A stretch of 64,000 nucleotides of DNA from Ligula intestinalis (taxonomy: Eukaryota; Platyhelminthes; Cestoda; Diphyllobothriidea; Diphyllobothriidae): the NCBI GenBank assembly GCA_036362985.1, contig JAYGXS010000004.1, positions 28,199,529 through 28,263,528 of the forward strand, given 5' to 3'. Made by a program: the position numbers and the translations under genes. The notes below the pieces were generated by a model. That model saw only the letters and a program-made list of their open reading frames with translations, was not told where the DNA came from and made no database searches. How positions within the stretch are numbered: position 1 is the stretch's first letter; every line of letters starts with the position of its first letter. Shown piece by piece: positions 11,470-22,520 of the stretch.

Positions 11470-12655
11470 AATTATCAAATTGCAGGTTTCTTGAATCTTC
11501 CGAACAATGGAAATGGTGGTCAGGAGGTCATCTACTTCAACTTACTGAGGTCCAACTTACCGTTGTCAAATTAGATTAGTATAGTCCGCCGCGCTATGTG
11601 CCGCGCTAAGTGCCGCGCACATTTTCAATTTACATGCGGAACAACGTACTCCCAGCGGCCGTGGGAAGCAACTTCGACTTCATTTTTTTCACTTTACGCT
11701 TACTTCTAAAAAATTTTCTTCTCTGCCTATACTATTTCCCCGCCCCCAAAAACTCTAACTCAATCAGTCCCATAAAATAGAATGCTGAGGCTAGCAGTAT
11801 CTAAGGTGGGCGATAAACGTAAGCGCTACTACATTAAATTTTGGATCAGCTACTTTGTTGAACACCACTGACACAGCGAGTGCCACCAGATATTGAAGAG
11901 GTGAAGGACTGCTTGCTCCATGTGATTTAGGCAAGTTGTTGGAATCCTACTTTGGGTCCCAGAAATTGTTTAAATAATCTGATGTTTTCGTTAAAAACAG
12001 CGCCCCGTGAATAAACACAGAAATTTGCTTCCATATGTTACTTACTAATAGTTTATTGAGTGTGACAACTTTTGACATTTTTAGTTGCTTAAAGCTTATA
12101 TATAAGAGGGTTTCTTGATATTCCTGAAAAAAATTGGTAATTAGGAGGTCGTATATTTCAACTTACCTGAGACCCAACTTACCGTTCTGGAGTAAGATTA
12201 GTTTAATTCGCGGCGCGAACTAGTTTTAGTTTGAGATTATTTTTTACTTAAGTGAGTTTGGATCACTTTAGTCAACGTTTTTCGTTATTTGATTTTTGTT
12301 TTAGTTAATCATTTTTCAATTCAGTTTTTTTCCGAATTTTTGCATAATTGCACACTTTAAATATGGCGCCCCTTTTGTTGGAAAATATTAGGGCATTAAA
12401 ATAATTCTTCCTGTTTTTCCTTCTTTTATAAATTTTACTTTTTATTTGTATTTTCATTCCTTGGTACTTACTTCCCCGGTTCTGTATTTCAGAAAGATGG
12501 GGCTTTCATATGCTGATCTAGGATCGAAGCTAGGATTCTACCGGTCCAGTTACCTCTTTGAACACCACTAGCACAACAAGTGCTGCCAGATGTCGGCTAG
12601 GCGGAGTGCTGCTTGCTTAGTGTGGTTAAGGTGAGTTACAGTAAAGATTGCTTAC
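11470..12655. repeat. Diverged tandem duplication, about 0.65 kb per unit
   Basis: Two blocks repeat in the same order and orientation. The first (AGGAGGTC, TTTCAACTTAC/CTTCAACTTAC, CCCAACTTACCGTT-like) is at about 11520-11570 and 12145-12200. The second (GAACACCACT, CAAGTGC/CGAGTGC, CTGCTTGCT) is at about 11858-11920 and 12558-12620. The offset is 625-698 nt. The second copy runs up to the donor site of the 12656-13062 exon. A short 12-nt array (CCGCGCTAAGTG variants) is at 11590-11626. Confidence 0.5.
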
Positions 12656-13062
12656 CTAAGCGTGCTGGGATGGCTCATTTCTTCCTTCTTCTCCTCCATC
12701 CACTCCAGCAGATCCCTCGCCGTCGCTATGAAGCGATGCAGATTGTAGGAGTCGAGAAGGGACCGTCCGCGCTGGTCAGCCACACTGGCCAGCCGACGCC
12801 AGGCCTCGAGAACAGCGTTACGACGAGTCAGCAGCTGCACTTGCCGCTCCCCAGCGTACACCGGGTAGAGGTGATCAGCGACCCGCGAGAACTGCGAGAC
12901 ACGTTCGCTCAGGTAGACCAGATCCTTCTCGAGAGCCGCATGACTGCGTTGGAGTGAGGCCAGCCCATGCTTGCAGGAGGTGTCCAGTCTACCGGTCACA
13001 AGGTCGGCCGAGGGTTCCGGAGGCAGGGTGTCGTACCGGTGTTGAATTTGTTCCTCAAGATC
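12656..13062 (-). CDS. SPTB: Beta-spectrin exon: repeat 15 and start of repeat 16
   Basis: The exon is 407 nt, entering in phase 0 after acceptor CTACCAG and ending with AG before donor GTAAGC. It completes helix A of repeat 15 (DLEEQIQHRYDTLPPEP), which joins the upstream exon's MHRFYSDAQ. It continues through helices B and C (LQRSHAALEKDLVYLSERV, then NAVLEAWRRLASVADQRG) into helix A of repeat 16 (NLHRFIATARDLLEWMEEKK). The Trp usual in helix A is replaced by Ile in repeat 15, as in vertebrate beta-spectrin repeat 15. Repeats 14-15 of beta-spectrins bind ankyrin; the assignment rests on counting from the C-terminal repeat and on similarity. A plus-strand open frame across the exon is only its shadow. 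Confidence 0.93.
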
Positions 13063-13778
13063 CTGGTAGGGTGCAGAAAAAAGAGGCAAGTCAATTTCGG
13101 CGGATACTTTATGATCATTTGGTGTCGGCAGGTGGCCAAAGTCAAATTATAAAAGTAGATCTGGAGTATAAACCATAGTAAGCTGTCCGGGGAGATCGTT
13201 ATCCACCGTTGTGGAACCATACACTTTTCTGAAGGCCCCATTTACCTTGCAAACGAGAAGACCTTGTAGTGACCTAACTCTGAGTGCAACATCTCGCCTC
13301 ACGCGGCTGCCAGCACATACGCATCAAGGTCTGCCACCCCTAGTCCGGTCTAGCTAATCGCCCCCCTACGGCTTACTCGTAGATAACCGTGCTTAAGACG
13401 CTGTGATGGATGCTGCGTTCTTAAAATTTGGACGTCGGCCCTCGCGGCTGGAGACGCACGTTCGTCCGGCTGCCAACTTCCTACCACATGTTTTCCATTA
13501 GATGTGCCCAGAATATACTGTTCCTCCCACCTGGCATCCCAGTTCTCTTCCCACGCGGAACTGTGCCTAAATTTGCAGCAGCCAGGGTCCCCCCTATTGG
13601 CCTAAGCTACCGCGACATCCTCGCAGGCAATACAAATTTGAGGCAACCTATGGCAGTCAATCACCATTATATATACAATTTATATCTATACTATATATTG
13701 CTAATAGAAGCAAAGATGCGCGTCCCCGGACATAGATGAGAAGATAAGGCGATCTCGGGAACTATTTTTTATCGTCCT

Positions 13779-13812
13779 GACGTTTCAAAAGCGCACAGGC
13801 TTCCGTAAGCAG
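13779..13812 (-). ncRNA. Degenerate hammerhead-like motif
   Basis: On the minus strand this copy keeps the 6-bp stem (GGAAGC with GCTTTT) and GAAACGTC, but the CTGANGA core reads CTGCTTA. It is a decayed partner of the intact copy at 14016-14049 and is unlikely to fold into an active core. Confidence 0.4.
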
Positions 13813-14015
13813 GATTCTCGGCTTGGGACGACAGCTTCGATCAATGACAGCAGCACAAGCGCTTACACCGGAATCCTACGGGAGATCCCTTGACTGAGGT
13901 TATTACGCCTCACAGGGCACGATGATTGAGCATCCCTCCTTATCCTCTCCCCCTCCTCTGCATTGGTTTAACCCCTATTGAGTATAACTGCCAACACTTA
14001 TAAATACTGTAAATA

Positions 14016-14049
14016 CTGATGACGGAAGCCTGTACGCTTTTGAAACGTC
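14016..14049 (+). ncRNA. Hammerhead-like motif with intact CTGATGA and GAAACGTC
   Basis: This is the best core in the window: CTGATGA, one base, GGAAGC pairing with GCTTTT across CTGTAC, then GAAAC and GTC. In a hammerhead reading A15.1-C15.2 would pair with G16.2-U16.1 and cleavage would follow the C. The four stem III bases ACGU are palindromic, so only a dimer could form a stable stem III. Stem I pairing is weak. Function is inferred from layout and covariation only. Confidence 0.48.
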
Positions 14050-14097
14050 AGGACGATAAAACAATGGTTCCCGAGATCGCCTAATCTTCTCCCACTA

Positions 14098-14114
14098 TAT
14101 ATATATATATATAT
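14098..14114. repeat. (AT)n microsatellite
   Basis: A short uninterrupted AT dinucleotide run directly after the inverted PLE termini. Confidence 0.9.
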
Positions 14115-14878
14115 GCATAAGCCAAACAAATTTCTTATTGTCCTATAAAGCACCTGGAATTTTTGCTCTAGTGCCCAGTGAGAATAGGTAAGATAATAAC
14201 TAATTTTTAGTAAATAAATCATGCAAATTTAATTATTCAGGACTTGGCTTTTTCAGAGCTAGTGATAGATTATTGCCTAGAGCTCATTATATTCAAAAAG
14301 TCAATGGTAGATGTCTGAAACGCTTGTCGTACTACCAGCGGGATTCGTTACGCTAAGCATGTGTGAGGTTTATGGTTTTTTTCGCTATTCCATGGATGGA
14401 CTTTGGAAAAATAATATTTGTGTACATATTAAGACCTAAATAAGCGGCCATATCATAACTCAAATTAGGCTATTGGTACCCTGAGTAACCTGCTTCCCTT
14501 AGAGGTTCGAAATGGCTGGTTACCTGTAATTCAACAAAGTAGCCTGTTTAGTTTTTCTCAATGAGCAACGGTGCGAAACGGAAGTCGAGCGATAGCCTTT
14601 GTGCAACAAACTGTTTTATCGAAACCAACTACCACAGGGGTGTAGACGGTGTACCCAGTTCTTTTAAGGGTTCTCTCACCCATTCCTTAGACAGTATTAG
14701 AAAGCTTTTTCCTCGGAAAGACGACCGCTGACTGGCAAAGTTAGTAATTGGGCAGTTGACGTTTAAAAAAATGCCGCTCCCTGAACGAGTTTATAGAAGT
14801 AGGTATTCTTTTCAAAAGCAGGTATTGAGAGCAACAAGTTGCTTTTCGTAGAAGAGATTGGGCTGATTTAGTTCGGCC

Positions 14879-14880
<2 letters not shown>

Positions 14881-14912
<32 letters not shown>
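14881..14912. repeat. (AT)n microsatellite
   Basis: About fifteen AT dinucleotide units in otherwise unremarkable intron sequence. Confidence 0.95.
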
Positions 14913-14915
<3 letters not shown>

Positions 14916-15039
14916 GCAGATAAGCGTACACCAATCTGTTAGAGGACATATGTTGCCATGAGAGCTCTCACTAGAGCCTCCACTGCAAGGCTGCTAGGAT
15001 ATAGGCATCAGGACATTACCGACAAAAACATGGGGCATA

Positions 15040-15148
15040 ACAATGGCAATTTCTGGCTTATTTACCGTCAGCAACGACACTGGAGTCGGGTATCACTACC
15101 CGATGACGGCAAATAAGGCAGAAATGGCCAACTCCAGTGTTGCTGCTG
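15040..15148. repeat. Cruciform-like SINE-derived palindrome
   Basis: GGCAATTTCTGGCTTATTTA (15042 onward) is inverted by TAAGGCAGAAATGGCC (about 15113-15128). Next to it, AGCAACGACACTGGAGT is inverted by ACTCCAGTGTTGCTGCT. The unit is the 3' block of the SINE family (CTGGCTTATTAGC...GTCAG) in two opposed copies. Confidence 0.5.
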
Positions 15149-15154
15149 CGCCAG

Positions 15155-15245
15155 AATTCGTGCAACATGCCGACATATGCGAAAGACTGATACTTTTTCG
15201 CTAATCCGCATTGACTCCGATTGTGATACTGAGTATCTTGTATAT
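15155..15245 (+). mobile_element. Fragment of FB-A foldback end
   Basis: The stretch ATGCGAAAGACTGATACTTT, then TTGACTCCGATTGTGATACT, corresponds to the outer arm of the FB-A copy at 41.3-42.3 kb (ATGCGAAA, TTGACTC, GTTGTGATACTTATTATC). Only one end remains, just upstream of the PLE. Confidence 0.5.
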
Positions 15246-15399
15246 ACGCATATCTATCAGCAATATTTTTGGGCGCGAAGCGCTTCAGTCAGCACGACGT
15301 TGGGAAGTATTTGCTCTTCGTTTGTCCTCAACGTACGCGCAAATATAATTCCTCCACATATGTCTTGACAATCATGTGCTTCCGAAGAGCTTGTCTTAA

Positions 15400-18190
15400 A
15401 GACCACCAGTTAACACAAGTCTGGCGAGATGGTGAGTGACAGACCATGGCAGGCGGATGATTCGGGCAATCCTCCCGAACGGTCATCTTCGACTGCGCAA
15501 ATACAATAGAGTTTTGAGTCAAGCGGTTACACAGTGCACCGATTTAATTGTTGAGGACGGAGTCATGTTACTGCGACAGGTGATCAACAACCGGTCCAGA
15601 GATCTCCGGACGACGAAAGATGTCGAACTGGGCGAGAAGCTGAAACCGCTATCCCGCTTACCACAGGACGAGATCGAAGTCCTGGTGCTCAATATTTCCT
15701 CCAAGCAACTGACTTCTGCACAACTAAAAGTGCTCAGCCATGAATATTTTTTCAGCACCACAGATGCCGACCCATTCAATCTCGTTGCCATGGTGGAATT
15801 GATTCTCAAACAAACCGGAGAATCTGCAGAGACAAAACATGTTATCCGGCAACATGTTACCTCCTTGGTGATGGCGCACAAACCACACGCAATTATTACC
15901 CGGGCGGAGGAGAATGCACTGCAATCATTGAGGGTTGATACCAGCATCGTGAGTCTCCCGGCAGACAAAGGACGTTCCACAGTTGTGTTAGATAAGTCCG
16001 ACTACCTCCAAAAGGCCAACGCCCTGTTGGAGGTCCGACAGGCTTACCTCCCGTGTGACGATGCACCGATGGGGAAGCTGATGAAGCAGCTAGACAAGAT
16101 GCTCACAGAAATGCAAACCAGCAAGACAATCAGCAGGCGATCAAACCCACAGACGTACCCGCAGCCAGGTGCTATGGCTTACCAAAGGTACTTAAAGCTG
16201 GTGTTCCCCTCCGGCCAATCGTATCGTTACGCGGTGCACCAACGTTTAATCTGGCAAAATGGTTTTTCCGTAATCTGAGGTCACTGGCAGCGAACGCTAC
16301 CGCAACGGTCTGCTCTGCCACCCAATTCCTGGAACGCCTCAAGGGAATACGACTCACCGAAGATGAGGTCCTGGTGTCATTCGACGTCACGTCTCTCTTT
16401 ACCTCGATTCCACAAGACTTGGAAGTCGAGACGGTCAGCGAGCTGCTCGAGAGCCAGTACGACGAGGCAGGCGAGTCGCTGAAACGGAGACATCTTGTCC
16501 AACTTTTGAAATTCTGCCTAAAGACGTATTTCACCTTCGAGGGGACAACGTACGAACAGGTCAAGGGGACGCCAATGGGCTCGCCGCTATCGGGCTTCAT
16601 CGCAGAGGCAGTTCTTTGAAAACTAGCGACTCTCGTGTTCCAAAACTATAGGCCAAAGTTCTGGACTCGATATGTTGACGACACCTCCGTCATAATTGAG
16701 CGGGAAATGGTCCAGGAATTCCACGATCTCCTAAATTAGCTTTTTCCCGACATTTAGTTCACGAAGGAAGCCGAAACAGACAGCCAACGACCGTTCCTAG
16801 ATGTTCTGGTTCGTCAAGAACCCAACGGTTACCTCAAAACGACGGTATGTAGGAAGGCCACTAACAAGCGCCAAATCCTGAGCTATCATAGTAAGCACCC
16901 GGCATGCCACAAACGCAGTTGTATGAGGACTTTATACAAACAGGCAGCAACACTCTGTAGCGAGCCGCGTGACCGAAAACTAGAACTACAATACCTCCAG
17001 CGCCTCTTTCTGTCGAACGGTTACCCTCGAAATTTTATCGCACGCGGCAGGCAGTCCCAAGCAAACCGGGTTCCGGCGACCAAACAACCAAGACTATGGC
17101 GCGCGCTGCCGTGCATCGAAAGTGTCTCGGAAGCGGTCTCCCACCTCTTAAAGCCACTGGGGATCAGCATAGCCCACCGACCAGAATCAACGATACGACA
17201 ACTGGTTACGGGACCTAAGGCACCCCTGCCCCGAGACAAAACCGCCAACATCATCTACCGAATAAAATGTAACTCCTGCGCGGCCGACTACGTTGGAGAG
17301 ACGGGCAAACGGTTGCAGACCCGAATGGCCGAGCACACGAGGGCAGTGAACAGAATGGATCGACTGTGGTTGGTGGCAGAACATTGCGCAAATTTCAAAC
17401 ACACCTTCGCCTGTCAAAATGCAAAAATTCTGGGTCGTGAAAATGACCGCGTAGTCAGAGAAACAATCGAATCCTGGCACACGGGGATAAGCTTCATCAA
17501 CCGTTGTGTGGCGCTCCCCACAGCTTACCAAGCCCTCCGAATGCAGCTCAACGAACGGAATCGCAAACGTAAACACAGGTCCAAAATAAATCAGTCCGCG
17601 GTAGACACAATTGGAGCCGCACCAACATCCGGACCTGACGAAAGGACGGGCCTAGTCATGGCCAATTCATCTACTCAGCCTAAAAAGGCGAAACCAGAGG
17701 AACGTGTTGGCGCAGGAGAGTCTCTGTCTAGGGCGACAGCTAAGGTCAGTAAGGATACTGTACACGGCTAAACAAGAACACCAACCTGGGGCAATAGCTG
17801 ATGCCAATGCGGGGGCGGTTGACAGCTCCACTGCACGAAGAACAAAACCCGACGGACGGACCCTAGAGTCGCCACCGTCACCCGCAGGCAGTAGGACGAA
17901 TTGATTAGCCCCTTCCCTGTCCCCATGTCCCCTGGACTGATTGCAGCCGCGAACGGACTAAGAACAAACACCCGAAGGGTGGCTGTTACCTGTCACTAAC
18001 CGCCCTGGGCCCTAACTGCCACAAACCACCCCCCCCCTCCCCGCCTCCCGCAAAATACACAAACCCCATTTATTCTGTTTGTCACTTACCTATAAGTACT
18101 GTGAGGTGCGGTACGACACTTACCTCCGACTACGAAAAATTGTGTTTTTGAAACGTCAGGAAATTACTATTATGGTTCCCGAGATCGCTC
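15400..18190 (+). mobile_element. Penelope-like retroelement, near full coding length but decayed
   Basis: The element carries a reverse transcriptase followed by a GIY-YIG endonuclease, the order diagnostic of Penelope-like elements, on the strand opposite to the spectrin gene. After the coding part come a C-rich tract (about 18028-18040), a degenerate hammerhead-like motif (about 18124-18157, ending GAAACGTC) and the terminal block GGTTCCCGAGATCGC. Frameshifts and stops make it non-autonomous now. The precise 5' end was not resolved. Confidence 0.8.
15436..17771 (+). pseudogene. Penelope-like RT/GIY-YIG polyprotein, broken
   Basis: Three open segments make up the frame. 15436-16278 gives the N-terminal region, including LPADKGRSTVVLDKSDY. 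A frameshift near 16165-16180 moves the frame to CYGLPKVLKAGVPLRPIVS and then FDVTSLFTSIP (RT block) and GTPMGSPLSGFIAE. Stops at about 16617, 16737 and 16756 surround RYVDDTSVII, the catalytic YVDD block. The segment 16923-17771 holds the linker and the GIY-YIG domain: IIYRIKC, CNSC, YVGETGKRLQTRMAEH, and later IESW and INRC. The CxxC plus His residues fit the CCHH motif of PLE endonucleases. A basic tail follows (NERNRKRKHRSK). Confidence 0.85.
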
Positions 18191-18211
18191 TTTCTTATTA
18201 TAGATAGATAT

Positions 18212-18462
18212 AACAGTAAGGGGGTATGACAGCATTTGGGGGTAACTTGATACAGAACTGTTTCAGGCTTATTAGCCTTCATCAACCAAGCATAACCGTG
18301 AACACCAGCTGGTCGGACAACACAAACAAACGCACTCACAGACGGCGCAGTTGATCCACCACTGGTGTTCACGGTTATGCTTGGCTGATGAGGGCTAATA
18401 AGCCCGAAACAGTTCTGCATCAAGTTACCCCCAAATGCTGTCATACCCCTCTTACTGCTATT
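18212..18462. repeat. Near-perfect inverted repeat (arms about 97-100 bp)
   Basis: The arms 18212-18308 and 18363-18462 are inverted with only a few mismatches, including GGTATGACAGCATTTGGGGG against CCCCCAAATGCTGTCATACC. The spacer is 54 bp. The inner arms hold a GGGCTAATAAGCC block like that of the SINE 3' region. The low divergence suggests a recent foldback or an inverted-duplication event. Confidence 0.85.
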
Positions 18463-18600
18463 ATGACTTGGCCGGAATCGGCCTGGCAGGCGGTCACCCG
18501 TTGGGGTCTCTGTCCACTACATGAACTTTGTTTAATTCGGAAGCCTATTCGATCGGTGTTTGCACATTTCTTCGCCTTCTTTGGGGGATGATGATCGGGA

Positions 18601-18624
18601 TATATAAATATATATATATATATT
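18601..18624. repeat. (TA)n-rich microsatellite
   Basis: A short, imperfect TA dinucleotide run in the intron. Confidence 0.85.
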
Positions 18625-18879
18625 TGTCAAAGGTAATAGTCGCACGAATGATCCCAGTATGTATAGGTAAAAGTATAGCTTGGCAGCCCAATGACTGTTG
18701 TTGTCATAAGGGCGTGAGCTGGTCCCGTCAGGGGGTGGTGGTGACGTCAGGGTGATAACCGCCGTTGAGCGCGTTCGCATCGTTCGTTGGTTGGGCGCAC
18801 CCGCCGTTCACAACTTCCCGTAAACGTGCGAACGGTTGCTGCCATGTTCACGTTCACGTATCGGTTGCAGAAGGCCACT

Positions 18880-18955
18880 ACCGACAAAGACAAGGGAGAC
18901 TAGAATAGTCATTTCTGGCTTATTAGCCGTCGTCAGCTAGTCAAATCCAGAACCA
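18880..18955 (-). mobile_element. SINE 3'-block fragment
   Basis: The stretch ACCGACAAAGACAAGGGAGA followed by CATTTCTGGCTTATTAGCCG is the reverse complement of the SINE 3' block. The tRNA-like head is absent. Confidence 0.6.
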
Positions 18956-20087
18956 AGTGTAGTGTCGAAGACCATTTTTCGGTGCTATTTTCCAAGGCCA
19001 AATAGGACCATAGTAACCGTTCCGCTAAAGTAATCTAATAGACTCCTAAAGGCGTACTGACAATAATCTGAATCAAGCATGTTTCTGCACTTATTTTAGC
19101 ACTATATGTGGCAGTGAACGTGTATGTATCTATGTCATAACGCAAAAGCAAAAAGACTGTCAGGAACTACTAGTCACTTAGTCACGTTCGCCATAAGTGG
19201 GCCTGGGAGCTCTGTACACCTGATTTCCATGGCCCAATAGAACAACGGCATTCCGCCTTAGAGGATTCTTGGTTTTCTTTAAATGTGACTTTGAATAGCG
19301 TTGTGTCATTATTTAACTTCAAATCAAAACAACTGACTTTGATTCCGGTGAATAAGACCATAACGAGCCGAAACATTTTCCAGCGATTGAGCAGCTTCGC
19401 CATCTGTCGAAAGTATGACCAGACTGGCCGATATGCGTCGAAGCTTCTACTCTCACTCTCTCTCTGTCACTCGCCTAAATATCGCCTTGCTAAAATCACA
19501 TGGTGTGATCTGGCCTAGGCTAGTTAAACCTCATGATCAGAGGCTCGCACGACCTATGCGAGCTTGTTGAATACACTAGCAGTTGACATGTCGAATATTT
19601 CTGTGTCCAGAACGTCTTCTTTACGCTTAGTCTTCTCCCAGTTGAGCAAAAGGTTGGTTTTAATAAGCACATTTAGCTTGGGGCCTTCTTACTGATGGCT
19701 TTGGTTCTTAAACTGCTTTTCTCCAAACAAATAGTTGATCCTGTCTACCGGTTGCCTGAGTAAACGAAATCTACCTTGCCTACTGACGAGAAGATGGAAC
19801 GTTGAGGCTTTCGACATCATATTTGAGCCAGAAGCTTTTGATTGATGGATCAGCCTCTGCTTTCCACACAGGTGTGTCATTTACACAGTTTTTTCAGCTT
19901 TGAAAAGCCACCACTTCGACCCCCGTTGACTATTTTTCAATCCAGAAGAGGAGGATTCGACCACTGGAACAAGAGTTTTATTTTCCTGATGTTTCGGATT
20001 CCATTGGAAATCTTTAATCATAGGTGATGGTAGCATAGTCATTGTCATGCGCAGCTAGGGTTGAAACATGCACAGATTGCACTGTAT
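18956..20087. other. No recognised feature
   Basis: The open frames here are short, overlapping on both strands and without recognisable domains. A CT-rich stretch (CTCTCACTCTCTCTCTG) lies at about 19450-19470. Confidence 0.4.
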
Positions 20088-20500
20088 TTATATTTCATAG
20101 TGGTCATCTGCGTGCGTACGATAATTATCAACTTCTGTCGCCACCGCTTGTGTTTTAATTGGTGTGGTACTGGCTTGACCCTTCGCGTTAGACTCACTTA
20201 TTGCCACAATTGCCTTGTCAGCGTCTGATGCGGGCCTAATAGTTGCACGACAACTGTGCCCGCTGTCGTCAGAGTTGTTGCTGCGCTCGGCCCTTCTCAC
20301 GTGACTGATTCTCTTGTTCAGGAAACTTCTCATTACACCGTCTGGGAAGGCCAAATCATTGCGCTTGTTGATGGACTGGGGGCCTGAGAACTATGACTCG
20401 AGCAGCTCGCAGTTCACGCGGTTGTCACCTCTTGCAAGGATTTCGACCTCCTCAAACTTGAAAATATGCCCAGGTCCCATCGAGTGAGCTGCAACCTGGG
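20088..20500 (-). pseudogene. Penelope-like GIY-YIG C-terminal fragment (second subfamily)
   Basis: Read on the minus strand from about 20490 down, the frame gives SMGPGHIFKFEEVEILARGD, then NRVNCELLES, a stop, and FSGPQSINKRNDLAFPDGVM, followed by a basic, polar tail. This is the end of the PLE endonuclease domain (HxFxF, then ELLES, INK) and closely resembles the plus-strand fragment at 45.1 kb. RT and the GIY-YIG N-terminal half are missing. Confidence 0.65.
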
Positions 20501-20869
20501 AGTTAGCGTTTTGTCCCGGTGGTCGCATCCTCTTCTTCTGAACTGCTTCCTGGTACTCGCATACTCTCCACTATTAGGTTTCAGTCATTGGCCCCAGTAA
20601 GTCTGTGGAAGGCGAACAAAACAATCCTCCGTTGCTTGGAGAAACGATTATTTTACTGCATTTGGGATTTAACTAGTGACTACGAACTTCTGATATACTT
20701 CAGCGTCTGAAGTATCCACTTCGTTTTCGCTGCGGTGCTACTATACGATGTGCTTGGCGGAAACAGCAGGCAGTTGTAATACGTTTTGCTCAGTATTTTC
20801 TACTTGCAGGGGTTCAAGCATTTTTGCTATCTAGAACAGTACAACTATAAAGACAATCCCCGGCTTGTT

Positions 20870-22520
20870 AGAAAAGACAAAACGGACCTTTGAGAGGAAC
20901 CTTTTGTGCACAGAACCCTTAATTGCTGGCTCAGTCAACAATGGCCACTGGCGAAGTCAGGGACAACGCTGATTGCGTCTAGCCATGCCTAAAAGATTTA
21001 AACAGTCGTGGCAGCTACTCTTATGTGGTTAATTTGCGAATTCACTTGTTGTGCACTTAGTATGTTACTCTTTCCGAGGGATTATCGGGTAGAAAGGTCT
21101 GTGCTGCCTCGGTCGAGGGGTGGCGTGTTTAAGTGGTCCCTAGGCAGCCCCAGCTATCTGGGCGCACGTGTGCGCGCGAAGGGAATTCGATCAAAGGTCT
21201 GCCGGTTATCAGGTCAGAAACCGTTCTCTGTGAGGTTGTATGACCTTGGGGCAGTCTGAATTGAACATCACATTCCATTGCTGGCGGTGGGGGAGATAAG
21301 GAGGTCGACCATTAGCGCACTTGAATGCACTTGAAGCTATCGCGGTGCACTAAAAGCCGTGGCTTGGAGGGTTGCCAACTGGAGGGATAACTTGGGCATT
21401 GTAGTCTGCCGACTGTGTGTCTTGTTGTGTGGCGTGGCTTACTGCGGGCGGAGAGTCAGGCTCAATGGCTCCCTCTTAATGTGGCCTTTATGGCGCTTCC
21501 AGGCGGGAACCTACCTAGCAAGGTGTTGCTGTTGTTGTGGCGCGTGTTGGAATGTGCTTCGTGCACACCACATCTCCGGTCTTCTCAAATTTTATCTTGA
21601 CAGGGAGCGGTCAAGACAGGGTGTGAGTGGTCAGAGAGTAGAGTATGGCCGGCGAGTCTAGCTGCACTATAATCCAGCCTTAGTCAACGCGATGCTTTAG
21701 CTTGCTGAAGCTCGTGATGGACATTTTCGAGATCGACGGTTGAAGTGTCGGTAAGGGTGGCTAAGGGAGCTTACATAATCCTCCGATGTCACAACCATCA
21801 AGCCCCATCCTGGCTTCTTAGGCAAGGCAGAAAGCACCTGCGAGACGAACCTTACGTGCACAGAACTCTCAGTTGCTAGCCCAGACCACAGTGGCCACTG
21901 GCGAAGCCAGAGCCCGTGCTGATTACGTCCAGTCATGCCACCAGTTGTGGCGGCTGCTTTATGTGGTTGCGTAATTGCTATGCCACTTTGTCCGAGGGAT
22001 TGTCGTGTAGAGTGACCCGTGCTGCCTGAGCCGAGGAATGACGTGTTTAGGGGGCCCCTAGGCGGCCGCAGCTATCTGGGCGTAGAGTGTATGTGCGCCT
22101 TGATACTCCTCTCGTACGCGTGTGTTTGTGTGTTCATACGTGAGGAGAGAGTCAGTCTGCAATGGCTCCCTCTTAATGTAGCCTTTATGGCGCTCCCGCA
22201 CACGCGGGAGCCTACCTAGCGAGTTGGTTGATTCAAGTAAGCGCATGTTGAGTGACCATCGCGCCAGCCGCCTACACCCTCCCTCATCCCCGGTCTTATT
22301 GATTTTGTCTTTACAGCGGAAACGGACGTGGGAGTGGCGAGCGAGTGGGTAGATTCCCCGCAAGTCTGTTTAACTCCTGTTTTCATTCGCAGTAGTTCGC
22401 TGCGCTCTTTAAGCCTGTTGTAGCCTTCGTGCAGCTTTCTCAACTTGCCGAAGTGTCTGCTTCAGCTTGCTTCGGCGATTGCTGCGGCTTGTTGGAGCAC
22501 GCGATGCCCATCGGCGAAAT
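20870..22520 (+). repeat. GC-rich repeat in two tandem diverged units
   Basis: Unit 1 (about 20870-21650) and unit 2 (about 21830-22520) share ordered blocks. These are GTGCACAGAAC with CAATGGCCACTGGCGAAG (20909-20957) or CAGTGGCCACTGGCGAAG (21890-21907), TTATGTGGTT, CCGAGGGATT, CAGCTATCTGGGCG, and CTCCCTCTTAATGT with CCTTTATGGCGCT. The second unit ends in GGGAGTGGCGAGCGAGTGGG and GGCTTGTTGGAGCACG, which recur at 50995 and 51150 after a LINE. It is probably a LINE-associated untranslated region or satellite-like repeat. Confidence 0.55.

Larger units (their letters stand above)
13736..14095. mobile_element. Inverted pair of Penelope-like termini
   Basis: The arms 13736-13812 and 14016-14095 are inverted copies sharing GGCGATCTCGGGAAC and TATCGTCCTGACGTTTCAAA. 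Each arm holds the hammerhead-like motif, and the spacer (13813-14015) has the C-rich tract seen in PLE 3' regions. GTTCCCGAGATCGC, at the outer end of each arm, also occurs at 18173-18187 after the PLE at 15.4-18.2 kb, which ties the termini to that family. Confidence 0.6.

Noticed and set aside
12613..13178. Plus-strand open frames at 12.6-13.2 kb
   Set aside because: They are shadows of the repeat 15-16 exon, with no domain and no splice logic.
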